Positions 1 through 5,638 of a stretch of DNA of 6,432 nucleotides are shown piece by piece (positions within the stretch are counted from its first letter, which is position 1; each line of letters begins with the position of its first letter). A program made the position numbers and the translations under genes. A model generated the notes under the pieces. That model saw only the letters and a program-made list of their open reading frames with translations. It searched no databases and was not told where the DNA came from. The stretch spans positions 1-6,432 of the forward strand of contig CAYNWK010000222.1 of the NCBI GenBank assembly GCA_964400875.1. Reading direction: 5' to 3'. The stretch is from CAYNWK01 sp964400875 (GTDB taxonomy: Bacteria > Chloroflexota > Anaerolineae > Anaerolineales > UBA4823).

Positions 1-1607
1 CGGCCCACGAAGGCGAGCAGCAGCAAAACCACGGCGATCCCCAGGAAGATCGTCGGGCGACCGTTCATTAAAGCACGCTCAGTTGTGCCCATAAAATCGA
101 TCTCCGCCGCGCCGTTTACGATGGCGTACCACCACAACAAATAAACCATCTCGAAGGCGCGGCTGGTGCCGCTCCAGATGCCCAGGGCCAGGGCCATGGC
201 GGGGATCAGGCACGCGGCCACCAGGAATGCTCCCAAATGCGCCCACTCCCCGGCAGTCAAAAGCCGCAAACCGATGCCGCCGCCGGAGACAAGCCCAACG
301 CTGACGCCTGCCAGCCAGGTCGCCGGCAGCTGCCGGCGCAAGGGATACGGCGCAGAAAAAACCAGCCCTTGAGTAGCATAGCGCGCTTCCCGCACCCCCA
401 ACCCGGACCACACCAATACTGGAAAAATCCACGAGAAAGGTAAGAGATTTCGCAAGGAGTCTTCAAGAGAGCCGAACAAACCCAGCAGGGCGAATAACAC
501 AACCAGCCCGTACAACCACCACGGATTACCCCGCAAAGCCATCTTGAGCTCGGCCAGGAAGGTCGCGCCAAACCGTGAGCTGCTCACACCCCTGGCTACA
601 GGCCGCAACGGAACCCCGATCACTTTGCCGACAAACCCAAAGAGGGCGCCACCAGCGCTGAATAAACGCCGGCCCAGAAGCGCCAACCGGCCCGGTTCGG
701 CGCGTACCCCCGCCGCGCCGCCTCTCGCTGGGTCGAAGCGGTCGAACGGCAAAGCTGCCACCAGGGCGATCAACGCGCCGAAAGCCAGCCACAGCAGACG
801 CTCCAGGATGATCATCGGCCCCCAAGTGATGCCCTCCCAGACGAAAAATTCATACGAACCACTGGAATCCGTGCGGCCGATGCTGAAATCGCCGGAATAC
901 TGCGGGTCAATGGTCACGTACTGGCTTTGCATGTCGGCGATGGGCCGGGTCAAGCCGAATAGATCGTTTCTAGGTTCGACGATGGTCGAATTCTCAGAAA
1001 AATTGTTCGTTATCGAGTATGCCAGGAAAAAGGTCCAAAAGAAAAAGTAGACAACGTTGCCAAACCCGCCGCGCAGAAAAGGGATCGTCTCGAACAGCAC
1101 GGCAAATCCGGCCACGATGCCCATCACCGGCAAACCCATCAGCCAGATTGGCGCGGCTAAAGCCCATATCCGGATCTCGCCCGCCTCGCCGCGCACCAAC
1201 TGCATCACCAACGCCATGATCATCATGATGGCTACCAGCGAAGCCAATAAAACCAGGTTGCTCATCCACTTGCTGAAGGTATAAGCGATGTCGCTCATGG
1301 GCGTCGCCGCCAGGACCTGCCCCACATTGGTCTGCCTTTCCCGGTCTACGGCATTCTTAACCAGATAAAAGGCAAATATGGAGACGACCACAGACACGGC
1401 GACGCCAAACATCGCCCCGACCCAGGGGGAATTGTAAATCCCTCGGACCCCACCCAGCGATACGGTCAGGTAATCCGCTTCAGCCGGAGGTACGAAAATA
1501 TAAGTCAGGTACATGGTGATGGCCAGCAACGCTAAAAAACTCGGACGACGGATGCGCTCGAGGAAATCGGCGCGGCTGAGGTGATAGATGAGCCTGATGT
1601 GGTTCAC
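1..1607 (-). CDS. ABC-2 type exporter permease, two fused membrane halves (3' end cut by window)
   Basis: Membrane subunit of an ABC exporter in the cytoplasmic membrane; substrate unknown. The frame is open from a GTG at 1607 to the left edge (535 codons plus 2 bases), and the C-terminal end lies outside. GTG is chosen because it overlaps the ATPase stop (GTGA), has a weak GGAAG before it and gives a sensible N-terminus (VNHIRLIYHL). I read about twelve hydrophobic segments: near 24-40, 61-83, 114-135, 148-168, 178-199, 265-287, then 363-380, 391-404, 430-445, 455-477, 482-500 and 518-535. A polar, probably extracytoplasmic, stretch lies at about 200-262. A basic linker (about 288-355) joins the halves. 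The ABC-2 coupling-type motif RE(x12)P occurs in both halves, at R89-P103 and R406-P420, so one chain probably carries both membrane domains. Family assignment is firm; cargo cannot be told. Confidence 0.88.
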   Translation of the reverse strand, partial: MNHIRLIYHLSRADFLERIRRPSFLALLAITMYLTYIFVPPAEADYLTVSLGGVRGIYNSPWVGAMFGVAVSVVVSIFAFYLVKNAVDRERQTNVGQVLAATPMSDIAYTFSKWMSNLVLLASLVAIMMIMALVMQLVRGEAGEIRIWALAAPIWLMGLPVMGIVAGFAVLFETIPFLRGGFGNVVYFFFWTFFLAYSITNNFSENSTIVEPRNDLFGLTRPIADMQSQYVTIDPQYSGDFSIGRTDSSGSYEFFVWEGITWGPMIILERLLWLAFGALIALVAALPFDRFDPARGGAAGVRAEPGRLALLGRRLFSAGGALFGFVGKVIGVPLRPVARGVSSSRFGATFLAELKMALRGNPWWLYGLVVLFALLGLFGSLEDSLRNLLPFSWIFPVLVWSGLGVREARYATQGLVFSAPYPLRRQLPATWLAGVSVGLVSGGGIGLRLLTAGEWAHLGAFLVAACLIPAMALALGIWSGTSRAFEMVYLLWWYAIVNGAAEIDFMGTTERALMNGRPTIFLGIAVVLLLLAFVG

Positions 1608-2500
1608 GCCGCTTCCACTTGGGTCGCCGCCTGGTTGACTCCGGACATGAAGTGCAGGTATGCGTCTTCCAGCGTGGGCTCCTGGGGGACGGCGTTCGGT
1701 CCCGGTCGCGCCTCAGCCACAACACGCACATTCACCCCATCGGGGCGGCGCACCATGTTGCTGATCAGGTAGCGCTCGCGGGCTGCCGTGAGCTCGCTGC
1801 TGGGTACCACAAAGCGCCAAACCCGGCCATCCACGGTCTTGAGCAATTCTTCAGGCGGCGCAGCTTTCAACAACCTGCCCTGGTAGATCAGCGCGATGTG
1901 GGTGGCGGCCGCTTCAACGTCGGAGACGATATGTGTGGAGAGGATGATGATCCGCTCTCCGGAAAGATCGCCGATCAGATTGCGGAAGCGCACGCGCTCC
2001 TCCGGGTCCAGACCGGCCGTCGGCTCGTCCACGATCAGAAGTTTCGGGTCGTTGAGCAGCGCCTGGGCTATGCCCACGCGCTGCTTCATCCCGCCGGAAA
2101 ATCCGCCCAAGAGCCGGTCGCGGGCTTCGGTCAGGTTAACCAGTTCCAGCAACACATCGATGCGCTGGCGGGCCTCCTTGCCTGAAAGGCCTTTGATGGC
2201 CGCCAGGTATTCTAAAAACTCGACCAGGTTTAAATTATGATAAACGCCGAAGTTCTGTGGCAGGTAACCCAGGACTTCGCGCAGCGGGTTGGGCTGCTGT
2301 ACGATGTCGACCCCCTGCCAGCTCACCTTTCCCTGGGTGGGTTTGGTGATCGTCGCCAGGATGTTCATCAACGTGGTCTTCCCCGCCCCGTTTGGGCCCA
2401 GCAACCCGAACACTCCGTTGCCGATGGTCAGATTGAAATCCCGCAGACCCCAAACGTCCCGGCGGTAGCGCTTGCTCACGCCTTCGATAACAAGTTCCAT
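1604..2500 (-). CDS. ABC transporter ATP-binding protein
   Basis: ATP-hydrolysing subunit driving the permease encoded directly downstream. All nucleotide-binding motifs are present in order: Walker A GPNGAGKT at 35-42, Q-loop Q82, signature FSGGM at 134-138, Walker B LLIVDEP at 154-160 with catalytic E159, D-loop GLD at 163-165 and H-loop H190. At 298 residues it has the usual ABC-2 exporter ATPase length, with a C-terminal extension of about 85 residues after the core, typical of drug, antibiotic or ion exporter ATPases (BcrA/NatA-like). The ATG at 2500 is preceded by AGGTGAG at good spacing and gives a canonical N-terminus (MELVIEGVSKRY). Its TGA overlaps the permease GTG by 4 bases, so the pair is translationally coupled. 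No convincing promoter is visible in the 103 bases upstream. The substrate is not predictable from the sequence. Confidence 0.96.
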   Translation of the reverse strand: MELVIEGVSKRYRRDVWGLRDFNLTIGNGVFGLLGPNGAGKTTLMNILATITKPTQGKVSWQGVDIVQQPNPLREVLGYLPQNFGVYHNLNLVEFLEYLAAIKGLSGKEARQRIDVLLELVNLTEARDRLLGGFSGGMKQRVGIAQALLNDPKLLIVDEPTAGLDPEERVRFRNLIGDLSGERIIILSTHIVSDVEAAATHIALIYQGRLLKAAPPEELLKTVDGRVWRFVVPSSELTAARERYLISNMVRRPDGVNVRVVAEARPGPNAVPQEPTLEDAYLHFMSGVNQAATQVEAA

Positions 2501-2547
2501 GTTCTCACCTGTAGAAATTACGCGGTTCAGGGAAAATCAAGGGGTTT

Positions 2548-2567
2548 GGGCAAGCGTAAGCCTGCCC
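2548..2567 (-). terminator. Weak hairpin between MOSC gene and ABC operon
   Basis: Downstream of the MOSC stop, the minus strand reads GGGCAGGC, loop TTAC, then GCTTGCCC: 8-base arms with one mismatch and a 4-base loop. What follows (AAACCCCTTGATTTT) is only partly T-rich and the T run lies about 10 bases away, so termination would be inefficient. It may partly separate the MOSC transcript from the exporter operon, or just be a local palindrome. Confidence 0.25.
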
Positions 2568-2603
2568 TGACGCCCCCAACCTGCCTCCAATTCAAGTACC
2601 ATA

Positions 2604-3245
2604 CTAAAGCGCCATCCGCCGCTGGAACCGCCTGCGCCAGTTTTCCGGCAGTGTTTCCACGGCGAGGGCGCGCTCCAGCGCCTCCTGGTCATTTTTATCG
2701 AGGACGTAGATGCGCATAAGCTCGGCGATGCTGACCTGGTGCGGGTCTTTATGCTCCAGGACCAACGCATCGCCGGCGCGCAGCGTACCTTCCTGCTCCA
2801 CCGCCAGGTAGAAGCCGCTTCGCCGGCTGTTAAGAAAGCGCTCGATCATGCCGGGCATCTGTAATCGCATCTCCAGCTTGTAGCACGGGATGCGCGGGGC
2901 GGTGATCCGCAGCCGGGCTTCGCCCACGCGGTAGACGTCCCCTACGCAGGCCTTTTCTTCGAGCAAGCCTTGCAGGGTGAGGTTTTCCCCGAAATTTCCG
3001 AATTCCAGCGCTGTTCCGGGCAGCTCCGCTTGCCAGAAAGCGTAATGCTCGAACGGGTAAGCGTAAACGGCCTGATCGGGACCCCCATGGGCTCGCTGGT
3101 CAGATTGCTCGTCGCCGTCCAGGTTATGCCGGCGCAGCCTCACCGGCCCCTCGACCGGTGTTTTGTAAATCGAGGTGCGCACGATCTGGCCTTCCCACTC
3201 GACCTGGCGCGGCTGCCCGACATTGATCGATAATAGCTTCATCAT
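2604..3245 (-). CDS. MOSC domain-containing protein, YiiM-like
   Basis: Cytoplasmic MOSC-domain protein. The family uses a conserved cysteine to handle sulfur or bind molybdenum cofactor; E. coli YiiM is linked to reduction of N-hydroxylated bases, so detoxification is a family-level guess here. With the ATG at 3245 as residue 1 (213 residues), visible motifs are GDEQ at 44-47, HGGPD at 53-57, FGENL at 85-89, GD at 102-103 and PRIPCYKL at 117-124 with Cys121 as the expected cysteine. Residues from about 170 onward resemble the YiiM 3-alpha C-terminal domain. A longer reading from GTG 3260 exists, but the GTG abuts a -10 box (3252-3257), and the family normally begins MKLLS. The transcript therefore probably starts at or next to the ATG, without a leader. 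ATG 3242 is one codon further in and equally possible. No cofactor-synthesis genes are nearby. Confidence 0.93.
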   Translation of the reverse strand: MMKLLSINVGQPRQVEWEGQIVRTSIYKTPVEGPVRLRRHNLDGDEQSDQRAHGGPDQAVYAYPFEHYAFWQAELPGTALEFGNFGENLTLQGLLEEKACVGDVYRVGEARLRITAPRIPCYKLEMRLQMPGMIERFLNSRRSGFYLAVEQEGTLRAGDALVLEHKDPHQVSIAELMRIYVLDKNDQEALERALAVETLPENWRRRFQRRMAL

Positions 3246-3251
3246 GAGAAG

Positions 3252-3280
3252 ATAGTACACGATCTTCTTGCAGCGATCAA
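3252..3280 (-). promoter_or_regulatory. Promoter of MOSC gene, leaderless geometry
   Basis: On the minus strand there is a -35 TTGATC (3275-3280), a 17-base spacer and a -10 TACTAT (3252-3257), each matching 4 of 6 consensus bases. Six bases separate the -10 from the ATG at 3245, so transcription should begin at about the A of the start codon. No Shine-Dalgarno lies before that ATG, which fits a leaderless message. Confidence 0.55.
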
Positions 3281-3317
3281 CCTATTTAGAAGTTATGCAG
3301 TCCACGAGGGATTCGGG

Positions 3318-3350
3318 GGTGTTTTGGCGGGCTGTGCCCGCCAAAACACC
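3318..3350. repeat. Perfect 15-bp inverted repeat (extragenic hairpin)
   Basis: The arms at 3318-3332 (GGTGTTTTGGCGGGC) and 3336-3350 are exact reverse complements around a 3-base loop, TGT. It lies between the terminator of the propeller gene and the promoter of the MOSC gene. Neither strand has a T run after the stem, so it is a poor intrinsic terminator. It looks like a REP-type extragenic palindrome or miniature mobile hairpin, or a structured RNA element. Only one copy is present in this window. Confidence 0.7.
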
Positions 3351-3396
3351 TTCATCCAGCGTCGATTGTTTAACGTGGCTTTTACGATTTCAATTT

Positions 3397-3434
3397 ACAA
3401 GAAAGAGGCTGCCTGAGAGATTCCTCAGACAGCC
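3397..3434 (-). terminator. Intrinsic terminator of the propeller gene
   Basis: About 43 bases past the stop codon at 3478, the minus strand forms 11-base arms (GGCTGTCTGAG and CTCAGGCAGCC, one mismatch) around a 6-base loop. They are followed at once by TCTTTCTTGT. A GC-rich stem plus T-rich tail is a standard Rho-independent terminator for the minus-strand gene. Confidence 0.75.
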
Positions 3435-3477
3435 CCATGACAAGCCTACCTGGAACTTAATAAGCTCAACCCGAGGG

Positions 3478-4437
3478 TCACTTCTCTACCCGCACCACCT
3501 GATACTCGGTATCCGGCGTGGGCGGCGTGGAGAAGCGCGCGTTGACCGCGTACAGCGCATTCCCAAACTCGGTGATGGTCGTGGGTACATCCAGATCGGG
3601 GTCGGTGAGGATATCGACTACCCGGCCTTTGCTCAGGTCGCGCTTGAGCTGCACGGCCGCAATCTGGTTGAGAGAATTCTGCACGACGTACAACGTGCGC
3701 CCATCCAGCAAGATGCCGTCCCCAAAGGCCACATTGTCGCCACCCAGGTCGATCAGGCTGGCTTCCCCGCTCTCGGGGTCCACTTTGTAGAGCGTGCCCA
3801 GGAAGCTGTTGACGATGATCAACCACTCGCCGTTAGGGGTCGCCTCGATGCCGTTGGCATTGAATTGACCGTCTACGACCTGGTAGTCGCCGGTCAACGG
3901 AATCTCGGCCACCGCGCTCTGATCCGGCACTTCCCCGCCCGCCGACAGCGGCAGCTTGTAAAACACGGCCCGGTTGGAATCGGTAAAGTAGGCCGCGCCC
4001 CGCGTGACGATCACGTCGTTGACGAAAGTACCCAGATCGTTCAGCTGGTATACGGCGACCGTATCGCCGGTCGCCGTGTCATAAACGTAGGCCTGCCCGG
4101 TCGGCCCGCCGGCGACGAACAGATATCCGGAGCGGGGGTCAAAGCCCAGCCCCACGGCGATGCGTCCCTCTTGCGGCTGAACCAGGATCGAACCCTGCCC
4201 GTCTCTCAGGCTGCCCTCGTAAATTGACCCGTCTGCCAGTGAACCTGCGTAGAAGATAAAGCCGCGGCCGCTGACGATGCCCTCCGGTTGGAACCCATTC
4301 GGCAGAGGGATGACCTCCGGGAAGGGGCCCGCGGCTGCGGCGTTGATCGCCGGCGCCAGCGCCAGGCCGAAGAGCACGCCCAGGATGAGTGCGGCTCGCG
4401 GCCAGCTTGCTGCCAATGTTTTTAGTCTTTGCAACAT
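3478..4437 (-). CDS. Secreted six-bladed beta-propeller, SMP-30/gluconolactonase-like
   Basis: Exported protein of 319 residues. The N-terminus has a signal peptide: basic start (R4, K6), hydrophobic core at 15-30, and an alanine-rich cleavage region near 33-36 (INAAAA then GPFP). The mature part holds about six repeats of the propeller type, around 48-80, 94-124, 139-165, 195-225, 238-270 and 284-302. E52, N140, N195 and D240 fall in loop positions whose spacing is close to that of the metal and substrate residues of animal SMP-30 (E18, N103, N154, D204), so a divalent-metal-dependent hydrolase or lactonase site is possible but unproven. The ATG at 4437 has a near-perfect AAAGGAGGT ribosome site, a promoter about 190 bases upstream and a terminator downstream, so it looks monocistronic. 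A non-catalytic binding propeller is the alternative. Substrate unknown. Confidence 0.9.
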   Translation of the reverse strand: MLQRLKTLAASWPRAALILGVLFGLALAPAINAAAAGPFPEVIPLPNGFQPEGIVSGRGFIFYAGSLADGSIYEGSLRDGQGSILVQPQEGRIAVGLGFDPRSGYLFVAGGPTGQAYVYDTATGDTVAVYQLNDLGTFVNDVIVTRGAAYFTDSNRAVFYKLPLSAGGEVPDQSAVAEIPLTGDYQVVDGQFNANGIEATPNGEWLIIVNSFLGTLYKVDPESGEASLIDLGGDNVAFGDGILLDGRTLYVVQNSLNQIAAVQLKRDLSKGRVVDILTDPDLDVPTTITEFGNALYAVNARFSTPPTPDTEYQVVRVEK

Positions 4438-4438
4438 A

Positions 4439-4498
4439 CTACCTCCTTTGGTTTACCTGTGTATACGTCTTGCGGCAGGCTTTGGATCTCTTCATCAT
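4439..4498 (-). other. Possible upstream leader reading frame, 19 codons
   Basis: In the leader of the propeller gene a frame runs from ATG 4498 (a second ATG at 4495) to TAG at 4439-4441, encoding MMKRSKACRKTYTQVNQRR. Its stop ends one base before the propeller ATG and its last codons cover that gene's Shine-Dalgarno. A GGGG directly before the first ATG is a poor ribosome site. It may be chance, but the position would suit translational coupling. Confidence 0.15.
4441..4449 (-). promoter_or_regulatory. Strong Shine-Dalgarno of the propeller gene
   Basis: The minus strand reads AAAGGAGGT directly upstream of the ATG at 4437. It is a near-complete match to the 16S rRNA tail, and it fixes the start codon. 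Confidence 0.85.
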
Positions 4499-4597
4499 CC
4501 CCGGTTTCCCGCTAAACTCGCTCGCGGAGTGAATCGATAACCACTGAGGTTCGCTGTATCGGCTGGAGTTGTTGGGTCCGATGTGGGGCTGGGGGAG

Positions 4598-4632
4598 CGA
4601 GGCGATGAGGATCAGCGTACCTGCTCGCCTCG
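4598..4632. repeat. 8-bp inverted repeat at predicted transcription start
   Basis: CGAGGCGA at 4598-4605 and TCGCCTCG at 4625-4632 are exact reverse complements separated by 19 bases. The right arm lies directly downstream of the -10 box of the minus-strand promoter and covers the predicted start site near 4626. The left arm would fall about 20 bases into the transcript. This suits an operator better than an RNA hairpin, because part of one arm precedes the start. Weak evidence on its own. Confidence 0.35.
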
Positions 4633-4662
4633 ATCATAGCGCAGAACGCGTAAGGTCGTCAA
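4633..4662 (-). promoter_or_regulatory. Promoter of the propeller gene
   Basis: On the minus strand there is a -35 TTGACG (4657-4662, 5 of 6), an 18-base spacer and a -10 TATGAT (4633-4638, 5 of 6). Transcription should begin near 4626, giving an untranslated leader of about 190 bases before the ATG at 4437. It is one of the two best sigma-70-type promoters in the window. Confidence 0.6.
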
Positions 4663-4790
4663 CCTAATTGGCGCCTGCTTAATAGGCCCTAACAATTGCG
4701 TGATAGAAGGAACAACCAGGCTTTGACGGTCAGGAATCAAGAGGAACTCCACAATTCTAGAAGTTAATCAATTCCCGGGGGAACTGGGGT

Positions 4791-4819
4791 TTGACAATAG
4801 AACCGTCATGTGATAAAAA
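4791..4819 (+). promoter_or_regulatory. Promoter of the ArsR-SRPBCC gene, leaderless geometry
   Basis: Perfect -35 TTGACA (4791-4796), 17-base spacer, -10 TAAAAA (4814-4819, 4 of 6). Six bases separate the -10 from the ATG at 4826, so the message probably begins at the A of the start codon. No Shine-Dalgarno is present upstream. This is the same spacing as at the MOSC promoter. Confidence 0.6.
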
Positions 4820-4828
4820 TATCACATG
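4807..4828. promoter_or_regulatory. Palindromic operator over -10 box and start codon
   Basis: Perfect 9-base arms, CATGTGATA (4807-4815) and TATCACATG (4820-4828), flank AAAA. The centre coincides with the -10 element and the last three bases are the ATG of the regulator gene. A dimeric winged-helix repressor bound here would block RNA polymerase. Since the next gene encodes such a regulator, autorepression is the simplest reading. The regulator-site match is inferred, not shown. Confidence 0.6.
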
Positions 4829-5611
4829 TCAATCGATCCCCTCGATCCGATCTGGAACGCGCTCGCCAACCCGCACCGGCGGCAGCTGTTAGACCTGGTT
4901 CGAGACGGCCCGTTGACCACCGGTGAGCTGGCCGCGGCTTTTCCCGATCTCAGCCGCTACGCGGTCATGCAGCATATTGGGGTGCTCACCGATGCTGGGC
5001 TGCTGCTCCCCCGCCACGAAGGCCGCTACCGCTACAACTACCTCAACCCCATCCCGATCCGGCGCATCTACGAACGCTGGATCCGTCCTTTTGCTGGCGA
5101 GGTCGCCGGACAAATGTTGTCCCTGGGAAGCTATCTCCATTCAACCAAACCAAAGGAGGATGCAATGCAAATGAAGTCCGATCAGGTGGTCAAAATCGAG
5201 GCTGAAATTCACCTGGAGGCCTCCCCCGAAGAGGTATTTACCGCGCTGACCACGGAACTGGATGGGTGGTGGCCCTTTCGCTCCAGGGAACACGCCCGGG
5301 TGGTTTACGAACCGCACGTTGGCGGCCGGATGTATGAAGATTGGGGGGATGGAGCAGGGATGCTTTACGGCCAGATCCTGGTCTACGATCCGCCCAGGCT
5401 GAGCAAAACGCTTTCTGGCAGTGTCGGGAACGACCCGTACACCAGCATGAACATCGACGCGGTAGAACCGGATGGTCAGGGGTCGCTCTATAAAAAGACC
5501 CTGATCCTGTGGGGTGGTGTGCCTGAAGAGACGCCCGGCACGCTCCGCAGCGGCATCGCCACGTTCATGGAAAAAAACCTCAAACCTTACGTGGAAAACC
5601 TCAGCCGGTAA
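4826..5611 (+). CDS. ArsR-type winged-helix regulator fused to SRPBCC/AHSA1 domain
   Basis: Cytoplasmic protein of 261 residues with two domains. Residues about 5-100 form an ArsR-family winged helix: the DPIWNALANPHRRQLLDLV start, LTTGELAAAF, a recognition helix near 43-57 (SRYAVMQHIGVLTDAG) and wing at 62-73 (RHEGRYRYNYLN). Residues about 121-256 form an SRPBCC (START-like, AHSA1) ligand-binding fold: EIHLEASPEEVFTAL, the WWPF at 148-151, VGGRMYE and YGQILVYDPPRL. There is no cysteine in the whole chain, so it is not a thiol metal sensor of the classic ArsR kind. A hydrophobic ligand held by the SRPBCC cavity is a plausible effector. ArsR and AHSA1 proteins are commonly neighbouring genes; here they are one frame, with an internal ribosome site at the junction. 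The start is set by promoter and operator position. Confidence 0.93.
   Translation: MSIDPLDPIWNALANPHRRQLLDLVRDGPLTTGELAAAFPDLSRYAVMQHIGVLTDAGLLLPRHEGRYRYNYLNPIPIRRIYERWIRPFAGEVAGQMLSLGSYLHSTKPKEDAMQMKSDQVVKIEAEIHLEASPEEVFTALTTELDGWWPFRSREHARVVYEPHVGGRMYEDWGDGAGMLYGQILVYDPPRLSKTLSGSVGNDPYTSMNIDAVEPDGQGSLYKKTLILWGGVPEETPGTLRSGIATFMEKNLKPYVENLSR
5152..5167 (+). promoter_or_regulatory. Internal Shine-Dalgarno and in-frame ATG at the domain junction
   Basis: Inside the fusion gene, AAAGGAGG (5152-5159) is followed after 5 bases by ATG (5165-5167), which is Met114 in the same frame and lies exactly between the winged-helix and SRPBCC domains. Initiation there would make a free SRPBCC protein of 148 residues (to 5611), the usual stand-alone AHSA1 length. 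The full-length start has no Shine-Dalgarno, so this site may be the stronger one on the message. It could also be a relic of two once-separate genes. Confidence 0.55.
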
Positions 5612-5638
5612 GCATTGGAACTGGGGAGGTTTGAATGA

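Larger units (their letters stand above)
4438..4825. other. Divergent intergenic control region
   Basis: These 388 bases separate the minus-strand propeller gene from the plus-strand regulator gene and hold no convincing gene. From left to right they contain the propeller gene's ribosome site, a possible 19-codon upstream reading frame, a long untranslated leader, an 8-bp inverted repeat at a predicted transcription start, a minus-strand promoter, about 128 bases with no clear function, and the plus-strand promoter and operator. Between the two promoters I see short palindromes (TTCTAGAA at 4755-4762, TTCCC/GGGAA at 4772-4783) and one GTGATA at 4700-4705 matching part of the operator arm; all of these could be chance. 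Confidence 0.6.

Noticed and set aside
544..1050. Plus-strand frame of 168 codons opposite the permease
   Set aside because: The complementary frame is an unbroken membrane protein; this one is a low-complexity, Arg/Pro/Ser-rich shadow.
1619..2185. Plus-strand frame of 188 codons opposite the ATPase
   Set aside because: Shadow of a gene with complete ABC motifs; no ribosome site or domain.
2501..2603. Promoter of the exporter operon
   Set aside because: TTGATT and TAATTT are present on the minus strand, but only 14 bases apart; no pair with proper spacing was found.
3318..3350. Hairpin as an intrinsic terminator
   Set aside because: No T-rich tail on either strand, and a better terminator for the minus-strand gene lies at 3397-3434.
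3268..4227. Plus-strand frame of 319 codons opposite the propeller gene
   Set aside because: It is antisense to a gene with signal peptide, propeller repeats, strong ribosome site and terminator, and its protein shows no recognisable domain.
4807..4828. CRP/FNR-type binding site (TGTGA...TCACA)
   Set aside because: The half-sites are 8 bases apart instead of 6, and the site covers the -10 and start codon, which fits an autorepressor better than an activator.
4826..5611. Metal-sensing ArsR/SmtB repressor
   Set aside because: The protein contains no cysteine at all, and the fused SRPBCC domain points to an organic ligand.
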